64,000 nt of DNA from Goodfellowiella coeruleoviolacea. GTDB taxonomy: Bacteria; Actinomycetota; Actinomycetes; Mycobacteriales; Pseudonocardiaceae. The position numbers and the translations under genes are program-made. The stretch lies in assembly GCF_024171785.1 (NCBI RefSeq), contig NZ_JAMTCK010000007.1:186001-250000 (forward strand), given 5' to 3'. The notes beneath the pieces are model-generated. The model worked only from the letters and a program-made list of their open reading frames with translations. It had not been told where the DNA came from and searched no databases. Shown in pieces: positions 58,764 to 64,000 of this stretch (the first letter of the stretch is position 1; each line of letters begins with the position of its first letter).

Positions 58764-60250
58764 AGGTCTTCCACCGGTCCATCCGCAACGCCGAGGACGC
58801 GGAGAGCGCCAGGCGCGAACTGGTGCGGTTGACGCTCGCCCTGCCCATGACCGAGACCACCAGGGCCAGGCTGATCGCGCAGGCCGCCGCGCACCTGCGG
58901 TCCCTGGCCCGCAGCGGCGGCGAGCTGTCGGTCCGGCTGGACGGCGACCCGCCCACGCTGGACATCTCCGAGGTGGAGCGGCAACCCAGCGAACTGCTCG
59001 ACGACGAACTGCTGGCCCCGCTGCTGGAGACCATCGAGCGGCAGCGCGAGGAACTGCGCTGGCACCAGACCGAGCTGGCGCAGACCAACGCCGGCCTGCT
59101 GGCCCTGCACGCCGAACTGGAGGAACAGCGCCAGCAGGTGTCCTTCCTGGACGCGGTGACCCGCACCACCTCGGCCTCGCTGGACCGCGCCGAGGTGCTG
59201 GACGCGTTCGCCGAGGTGCTGCGCGACCGGGGCTTCGCCGCCCGCAGCGCGGTGTGGCTGCCCACCCCGCAGGGCGGCGGGCTGCACTGCCCGACCCGGC
59301 CGGGGGAGAGCCCCGCCGAGGACGTGCGGCAGGTGTTCGTCGGCCGCTCGTCGCGGCGGCGCGGGGACCACCAGCTGCTGGTGCCGCTGGTGGCCGGCCC
59401 GCAGGTGCTCGGTGTGCTCGAACTGGGCCGCGACCACGAGCCGTTCAGCGACGACGAGGTGGCGCTGGCCCAGCGGGTGGCCGAGCGGGCCGCGGTGGGG
59501 CTGCGCAACGTCCGCGAGTACGAGCGGGAGCGCGAACTCGCCGAGACCCTGCAACAGGCCATGCTGCCGCCCCGGCTGGTCCGCCCCGACCTGGAGATGT
59601 GCGCGCGCTACCTGCCGGCCAGCCGGGGTGTGCACGTGGGCGGCGACTGGTTCGACGCGTTCACCCGCACCGACGGCCGGGTGGTGCTCACCGTCGGCGA
59701 CGTCACCGGCCACGGCGTGGACGCGGCCGTGGTCATGGGCAAGCTGCAGAACACGCTGCGCGCCTACGCCATGGAGGGCCACGGCCCGGCCGACGCCCTG
59801 CGCCTGGTGCACGAGCTGCTGCGGCGCTGGGACACCCCGCTGTTCGCCACCGCGGTGACCGTGGAGATCGACCCGGCCGCGCAGGTGCTGCGCTGGGCCA
59901 GCGCCGGCCACCTGCCGGTGCTGCTGCGCGAACCCGACGGCCAGGTGCGGGCCCTGCAGGGCGCGCACGCCCCGCTGCTGGGCGTGCCCATGGACATCCC
60001 GGCCTTCGAGCACCAGGTCGACCTGGCGCCCGCGACCACGCTGCTGCTCTACACCGACGGCCTGGTCGAACGCCGCAGCAGCGACATCGACTCGGGCGTG
60101 CGGCGGCTGGCCGAGGCGTTCTGCCAGGCGCTCGGCCAGGACGCGGAAACCACGGCCCAGCGGCTGCTCGACGCCATGCTCGGCGCCGGCAGCCACGAGG
60201 ACGACGTCTGCCTGCTGCTCTGCCACTGGATCGGCGAGCGCGACCAGTAG
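58760..60250 (+). CDS. GAF-domain SpoIIE phosphatase (RsbU-like)
   Basis: A 496-residue protein: a charged helical N-terminal part with a coiled coil (LLETIERQREELRWHQTELAQTNAGLLALHAELEEQRQQ, about 95-135), a GAF domain (about 140-265, RAEVLDAFAEVLRDRGFAARSAVWL) and a PP2C/SpoIIE phosphatase (about 285-490: MCARYLPASRGVHVGGDWFDAF, VVLTVGDVTGHGVDAAVVMG, TTLLLYTDGLVERR, DDVCLLLCHW). It should dephosphorylate STAS antagonists and release the sigma factor. The GTG overlaps the upstream stop (GTGA). Confidence 0.92.
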   Translation: MKVFHRSIRNAEDAESARRELVRLTLALPMTETTRARLIAQAAAHLRSLARSGGELSVRLDGDPPTLDISEVERQPSELLDDELLAPLLETIERQREELRWHQTELAQTNAGLLALHAELEEQRQQVSFLDAVTRTTSASLDRAEVLDAFAEVLRDRGFAARSAVWLPTPQGGGLHCPTRPGESPAEDVRQVFVGRSSRRRGDHQLLVPLVAGPQVLGVLELGRDHEPFSDDEVALAQRVAERAAVGLRNVREYERERELAETLQQAMLPPRLVRPDLEMCARYLPASRGVHVGGDWFDAFTRTDGRVVLTVGDVTGHGVDAAVVMGKLQNTLRAYAMEGHGPADALRLVHELLRRWDTPLFATAVTVEIDPAAQVLRWASAGHLPVLLREPDGQVRALQGAHAPLLGVPMDIPAFEHQVDLAPATTLLLYTDGLVERRSSDIDSGVRRLAEAFCQALGQDAETTAQRLLDAMLGAGSHEDDVCLLLCHWIGERDQ

Positions 60251-60421
60251 CACCCGGCGCCCCGGCGTGGCGCACGGCACATCGATCAAATCCCCCTCGC
60301 CCGGGTTTGGCTCCCCGCCACGGGTGGTACCAGCCCCGCAGGACCGCTGGCGGCCCGGTCAGCCCGGGTCAGGGCAGAGCCGCCGCGTTGGCCGCAGATC
60401 GAGGTCGAGAAGAGGGAACAG

Positions 60422-60727
60422 ATGAGCAACGTACGCCGACTGCCCACCCCGTGCACGGAGGAGTGGGACTGGCAGCTGCGGGGTCTGTGCCGAGGCATGA
60501 ACAGCGCGCTGTTCTTCCACCCCGACAACGCCAGGGGCAACGACCGCAAGCTGCGTGAGGAACGCGCCAAGGCCATCTGCCACGCCTGCCCGGTGCTCGC
60601 CCAGTGCCGCCAGCACGCGCTCCAGGTCGAGGAGCCCTACGGGGTGTGGGGCGGGCTCGGCGAACAGGAGCGGCGCGAACTGATCACCCGGCAGCGCCGC
60701 CAGCTGCGCATGCCCAGGACCGCCTGA
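60422..60727 (+). CDS. WhiB-family transcriptional regulator
   Basis: A 101-residue WhiB-like protein. The four cluster-binding cysteines are Cys23, Cys53, Cys56 and Cys62 (GLCRGM, then CHACPVLAQC), followed by the GVWGG turn and a basic C terminus (RELITRQRRQLRMPR) that contacts DNA. It holds a redox/NO-sensitive [4Fe-4S] cluster and usually binds a sigma factor. AGAGGGA precedes the ATG. It lies between the stressosome operon and the sigma factor, so a link with the stress response is likely. Confidence 0.93.
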   Translation: MSNVRRLPTPCTEEWDWQLRGLCRGMNSALFFHPDNARGNDRKLREERAKAICHACPVLAQCRQHALQVEEPYGVWGGLGEQERRELITRQRRQLRMPRTA

Positions 60728-60766
60728 GACCCGTCCCGGCCAGCGCGTTCGGCGGCGCCGCGCGCC

Positions 60767-61549
60767 TCAACCGTCGGTGATCTGGTCGCGCAGGCGCGCC
60801 AGGGTCCGGCTCAGGATGCGTGAGATCTGCATCTGCGACACCCCCACCCGGCTGGCGATCTGGCTCTGCGACATCCCGTGGAAGAACCGCAGCACGACCA
60901 CGGTGCGCTCGCGTTCCGGCAGCGTGCGCAGCAGCGGCTGCACGGTCTGGCGCAGGTCCACCTGTTCGAGTTCGGGATCCTCCTCGCCCATGGTGGAGCC
61001 CAGCGTCTGGGTGGCGTCCTCGTGCAGCAGCTTGTCCAACGAACCACTGCGGTAGGCGTAGGCCGCGCGCAGGCCCTCGCGCACCTGCTCCACCGGCAGG
61101 TCGAGGTGGCTGGCCAGCTCGCCCGGGGTGGGCGAGCGCTGCAGGGTGGGGGTGAGTTCGGCGATGGCGGCCTGGATGGCGGCGTAGGTCTCCTTGGTGC
61201 GCCGGGGCACCCGCAGCGACCACGCCGAGTCCCGGAAGTGCCTGCGGATCTCGCCGGTGATGGTGGGCACGGCGAAGCCGACGAAGTCCACGCCCCGGTC
61301 CGGGTCGAACCGGTCGATCGCGCCGATCAGCCCCACCGTGGCGACCTGCACCAGGTCGTCCAGTGCCTCTCCCCGGTTGGCGAACCGGCGGGCCAGTGTC
61401 CTGGCCAGCGGCAGGTACGCGGTGACCAGCTCCGCGCGCAGCTGCGCCCGCCGGGGGTCGTCCTCGGCGAGGCCGGCCAGTTCCGCGAACCGCGGGGCCA
61501 GTTCCTCGAAGGTGGGCGCGCTGCCGGTGTGGTCCTCGGTGACGCTCAC
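60767..61549 (-). CDS. SigF/SigB-type RNA polymerase sigma factor
   Basis: A 260-residue group 3 sigma factor: region 2 (YLPLARTLARRFANRGEALDDLVQVATVGLIGAIDRFDPDRGVDFVGFAVPTITGEIRRHFRD), region 3 (RVPRRTKETYAAIQAAIAELTPTLQRSPTPGELASHLDLPVEQV) and region 4 (LPERERTVVVLRFFHGMSQSQIASRVGVSQMQISRILSRTLARLRDQI). It is the output of the partner-switching module. The GTG at 61549 overlaps the stop of the anti-sigma gene by four bases, the usual rsbW-sigF order. Confidence 0.93.
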   Translation of the reverse strand: MSVTEDHTGSAPTFEELAPRFAELAGLAEDDPRRAQLRAELVTAYLPLARTLARRFANRGEALDDLVQVATVGLIGAIDRFDPDRGVDFVGFAVPTITGEIRRHFRDSAWSLRVPRRTKETYAAIQAAIAELTPTLQRSPTPGELASHLDLPVEQVREGLRAAYAYRSGSLDKLLHEDATQTLGSTMGEEDPELEQVDLRQTVQPLLRTLPERERTVVVLRFFHGMSQSQIASRVGVSQMQISRILSRTLARLRDQITDG

Positions 61550-61953
61550 TCTGTGGCCGCCGATACGGGCTTCTTGGTCAGCTCGATGCTGGCCAGGAAA
61601 CCAGCGGAGTGACCGGCGGCCTCGGTGACGTTGGTGGTCACCGAGTCGGCCAGGGTGGTCAGCACGTGCCAGGTGAAGGTGTCCTGCGCGATCACCGGGC
61701 GCTCGCTGCACGGCACCTCGACGTGCACCCTGATCTCGTCGGTCCGCACGTGGAACAGGCAGCGCAGCACGGCCTTGGGCTCGGCCAGCCGCAGCAGGAT
61801 GGCGCACGCCTCGTCCACGGCGATGCGGAAGTCCGAGATCGAGTCGAGGTCGAAATCCCGGCCCATCGCGAGGTCCGCGGCGACGTTGCGCAGCACGATG
61901 AGGTATTCGGGGGCTGCCTCGACGCGCATTTCAACGGTGCTGGGTCGGTCCAT
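61546..61953 (-). CDS. RsbW/UsfX-type anti-sigma factor
   Basis: A 135-residue GHKL-fold protein: EMRVEAAPEYLIVLRNVAADLAM and DFRIAVDEACAILLRLAEP at the N-box region. The usual asparagine and the G2 glycines are poorly kept (GHSAGFLASIEL), as in actinobacterial UsfX-type anti-sigma factors. It should hold the adjacent sigma factor inactive until a STAS antagonist binds it. AGGGA stands eight bases before the ATG at 61953. Confidence 0.85.
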   Translation of the reverse strand: MDRPSTVEMRVEAAPEYLIVLRNVAADLAMGRDFDLDSISDFRIAVDEACAILLRLAEPKAVLRCLFHVRTDEIRVHVEVPCSERPVIAQDTFTWHVLTTLADSVTTNVTEAAGHSAGFLASIELTKKPVSAATE

Positions 61954-62322
61954 TGACGGAATCCCTACTCGGTCAGCGGTGACCCGGTTGGGGCGGGTCC
62001 GGTGGGGCGGCGGTGCCGCCTGCTGCACTCTACCGACCGCGCCACCGGTACCGGGTCCCCCTTTGCCCGTTCCCCCTTCGACAGATTCGACAACACAGCG
62101 TCCCGGCCCGTGCGCACAACGTGGTGATGGTCACCGCGGAACGCGTCAGCGCGGGTTGTCATTTCCTTTTTCCTGTACCGATCGGTGGTATTGCCGCCGT
62201 TCGGTCCATTGACCGGGGTGGTGTCCTCCTGCACCATTCCAGCGCACTTCTCCACCATCTCGACAACCGGTTTTCCGCACAGTCGAAGCGCTTCGACTAA
62301 TCACGTCCGGAGGTGGTCCGTC
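61954..62322. other. Divergent spacer between anti-sigma and GH3 genes
   Basis: 369 bases without a gene. On the minus strand GTTGTC (62089-62094) and GGGAAC (62069-62074), 14 bases apart, resemble a SigB/SigF-type promoter and would make the rsbW-sig pair autoregulated. The right end holds the palindrome at 62281. Confidence 0.4.
62281..62298. promoter_or_regulatory. Perfect 18-bp palindrome, LacI-type operator of the GH3 gene
   Basis: AGTCGAAGCGCTTCGACT is fully self-complementary with a GCGC centre, 24 bases upstream of the GH3 start. It shares the AAGCGCTT core with the palindrome before the pectate lyase (54311-54326). Confidence 0.65.
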
Positions 62323-64000
62323 ATGCGCGGTGTGGTGTCCCGCACGGCGATTTCGCGCAGCGGGGTTTCGCGCAGCGGGGTTTCGCCCAGGGGGATCTCG
62401 CCCAGGGGGATCTCACGCGGTGGCACGTTCCCGGGAAGCGGGCGGGGCGGGCCGCCCCGGCGGGCCCGCCGGTGGTGGCGGGCGCTGGTGGCCGCCCTGG
62501 TCGGGCTGGCGCTGATCGCCCCGCCCGCCGCCGCCGAAGGCGCCGCCGGTTACCCGTTCCGCGACCCGGCGCTGCCCCTGGCCGCGCGCGTCAGCGACCT
62601 GATCGGCCGGCTCACCACCGCGGAGAAGGTCTCCCTGCTGCACCAGTACCAGCCGGCCATCCCCCGCCTGGGCATCGGCGCGTTCCGCACCGGCACCGAG
62701 GCACTGCACGGCGTGGCCTGGCTCGGCCCGGCCACGGTGTTCCCCCAGGCCGTCGGGCTGGGCAGCACCTGGGACCCGGACCTGCTCAAGCAGGTCGGCG
62801 CCGTGGTCGGCCGCGAGGCGCGGGGCTACCACGTGCAGAACCCCGGCTACAACGGGCTGAACCTGTGGGCACCGGTGGTGAACCTGCTGCGCGATCCCCG
62901 CTGGGGGCGCAACGAGGAGGGCTACGCCGAGGACCCGCTGCTGACCGGCGCGCTGGCCACCGCCTACGGCCACGGCATCCAGGGCGACGACCCCCGCTAC
63001 CTGCAGGCGGCGCCCACGCTCAAGCACTACCTGGCCTACAACAACGAGGTCCGCCGGGACACCACCTCCTCGTCGGTGCCCCCGCGCATCCTGCACGACT
63101 ACGACGAGGTGCCGTTCCGCGCCGCCATCTCGGCCGACGCCGCCACCGGCGTGATGCCCTCCTACAACCTGGTCAACGGCCGGCCCAACCACGTCAACCC
63201 GGACCTGAACCAGGCCCTGCGCAGCTGGACCGAACAGGACCTGCTGGTGGTCAGCGACGCGGGCGCGCCGGAGAACCTGGTCAAGTCCGAGCACTACTAC
63301 GACACCCAGGCCGAGGCCAACGCCGCCGCCATCAAGGCCGGCCTGGACAGCTTCACCGTCAACGACCAGAACTCCGCGCCCACGGTCGAGGCCGTGACCA
63401 GCGCACTGGACCAGGGGCTGCTCACCGTGGCCGACATCGACCGGGCGGTGCGGCACATCCTGAGCATCCGGTTCCGGCTCGGCGAGTTCGACCCGGCAGG
63501 GCACAACCCGTACGCCGCCATCACCCCGGACGTGATCAACGCGCCCGAACACCAGAAGCTGGCCAGGCGGGCCGCGGCCGAGCAGGTCGTGCTGTTGCGC
63601 AACGACCGCGACACCCTGCCGCTGTCCGCCGCCACCGACCGCAGGGTCGCGGTGGTCGGCCCGCTGGCGGACACCCTCTACGAGGACTGGTACAGCGGCA
63701 CCATGCCCTACCGGGTGACGCCGGTGCAGGGCATCAGGGAACGGCTCGGCGCGGGTGGCACGGTGACCGCCAGCGAGGGCGTGGACCGGATCGCGCTCAA
63801 GGAGGCCGGCACCGGCCGGTACGTGACCGCCTCCAGCGCGGCGGGCGGCGCGGCGCTCACCGTGTCGGGCACCGAGTCCGGGCCGCAGCAGGCCATGGAC
63901 GTGTTCGACTGGGGCCAGGACACCGTGACGCTGCGCACGGTGGCCAACGGCAAGTTCCTGTCGCTGGGCGACGGCAAGACCGTGGTCAACAACGCGGCCC
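62323..64000 (+). CDS. Secreted GH3 beta-glycosidase (3' end outside window)
   Basis: A protein of at least 559 residues, cut by the window edge. The N terminus has an unusual repeated lead (SRSGVSRSGVSPRGISPRG) before the hydrophobic core WWRALVAALVGLALIAPPAAAE of a signal peptide. The GH3 barrel follows: HGVAWLGPATVFPQAVGLGSTWD, NLWAPVVNLLRDPRWGRNEEGYAEDP, APTLKHYLAYNNE, and LLVVSDAGAPENL with the nucleophile near Asp312. The second domain begins at VVLLRNDRDTLPL. Near the edge a ricin- or fascin-like insert starts (GRYVTASSAAGG, ANGKFLSLGDG). GGAGGT precedes the ATG at 62323. Beta-glucosidase or beta-xylosidase activity is likely. Confidence 0.9.
   Translation, partial: MRGVVSRTAISRSGVSRSGVSPRGISPRGISRGGTFPGSGRGGPPRRARRWWRALVAALVGLALIAPPAAAEGAAGYPFRDPALPLAARVSDLIGRLTTAEKVSLLHQYQPAIPRLGIGAFRTGTEALHGVAWLGPATVFPQAVGLGSTWDPDLLKQVGAVVGREARGYHVQNPGYNGLNLWAPVVNLLRDPRWGRNEEGYAEDPLLTGALATAYGHGIQGDDPRYLQAAPTLKHYLAYNNEVRRDTTSSSVPPRILHDYDEVPFRAAISADAATGVMPSYNLVNGRPNHVNPDLNQALRSWTEQDLLVVSDAGAPENLVKSEHYYDTQAEANAAAIKAGLDSFTVNDQNSAPTVEAVTSALDQGLLTVADIDRAVRHILSIRFRLGEFDPAGHNPYAAITPDVINAPEHQKLARRAAAEQVVLLRNDRDTLPLSAATDRRVAVVGPLADTLYEDWYSGTMPYRVTPVQGIRERLGAGGTVTASEGVDRIALKEAGTGRYVTASSAAGGAALTVSGTESGPQQAMDVFDWGQDTVTLRTVANGKFLSLGDGKTVVNNAA
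62355..62414. repeat. Four 15-bp repeats in the GH3 signal region
   Basis: GCGCAGCGGGGTTTC at 62355-62369 and 62370-62384, then GCCCAGGGGGATCTC at 62385-62399 and 62400-62414. They extend the N-terminal region of the signal peptide by 20 residues in frame. Confidence 0.93.

Overview
The window is uniformly very G+C-rich, uses GTG starts freely, packs genes in short translationally coupled runs, and carries a WhiB protein, a SigF-type sigma/anti-sigma pair, DUF222-HNH and DUF4383 proteins. This points to an actinomycete, most likely of the order Pseudonocardiales; the genus cannot be fixed from sequence reading alone. I saw no rRNA, tRNA, CRISPR array, prophage or plasmid origin.

Layout. 1-6.2 kb: the 3' end of a RecD2-like helicase, an orphan type II thioesterase with a very strong hairpin behind it, small stress-type proteins (hemerythrin, ChaB-like, DUF2795), a zinc alcohol dehydrogenase and a type IB topoisomerase. 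6.3-11.7 kb: a coupled minus-strand operon of a ClpC-type unfoldase, a NasA-like molybdoenzyme lacking its fourth cluster cysteine, and a small helical protein. 12-20 kb: a secreted GH43-like enzyme, two frameshifted genes (LRR and pentapeptide-repeat proteins), an alpha/beta hydrolase and a Tat-exported (alpha/alpha)6-barrel hydrolase. 19.9-24.6 kb: two tandem DUF5946 proteins, a small ferredoxin-like-fold protein and a 1086-residue NACHT NTPase, the best defence candidate. 24.7-30.7 kb: a PLP decarboxylase, a pyrimidine-dimer-glycosylase-like protein, manganese catalase, a LuxR-type regulator and an MBL-fold protein. 30.75-32.23 kb: a DUF222-HNH gene framed by long imperfect inverted repeats, which looks like a self-contained mobile unit. 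32.4-44.4 kb: leuA with a leucine-codon leader peptide and attenuator, a divergent GntR regulator, an M-less DUF885 hydrolase, an HTH/SDR pair, an ATP-dependent DNA ligase and an acyl-CoA carboxylase subunit.

44.4-54.3 kb is a pectin/rhamnogalacturonan-use region: a PL11 lyase, a GH78 rhamnosidase divergent from a GH4 glycosidase, and a PL1 pectate lyase; a GH3 enzyme at the right edge belongs with it. PL1 and GH3 each have a perfect palindrome of the LacI-operator type just upstream. 54.4-62 kb is a general stress module: two partner-switching proteins, a stressosome core (RsbR, RsbS, RsbT), a fused HATPase-phosphatase, a GAF-RsbU-like phosphatase, a WhiB protein and a SigF-type sigma factor with its anti-sigma factor.

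A cross-cutting feature is the many short tandem repeats, most with a 14-16 bp unit, at gene ends and in spacers. Reading is by eye: family names rest on motifs I recognise, coordinates were checked by codon phase, and no database search was run.
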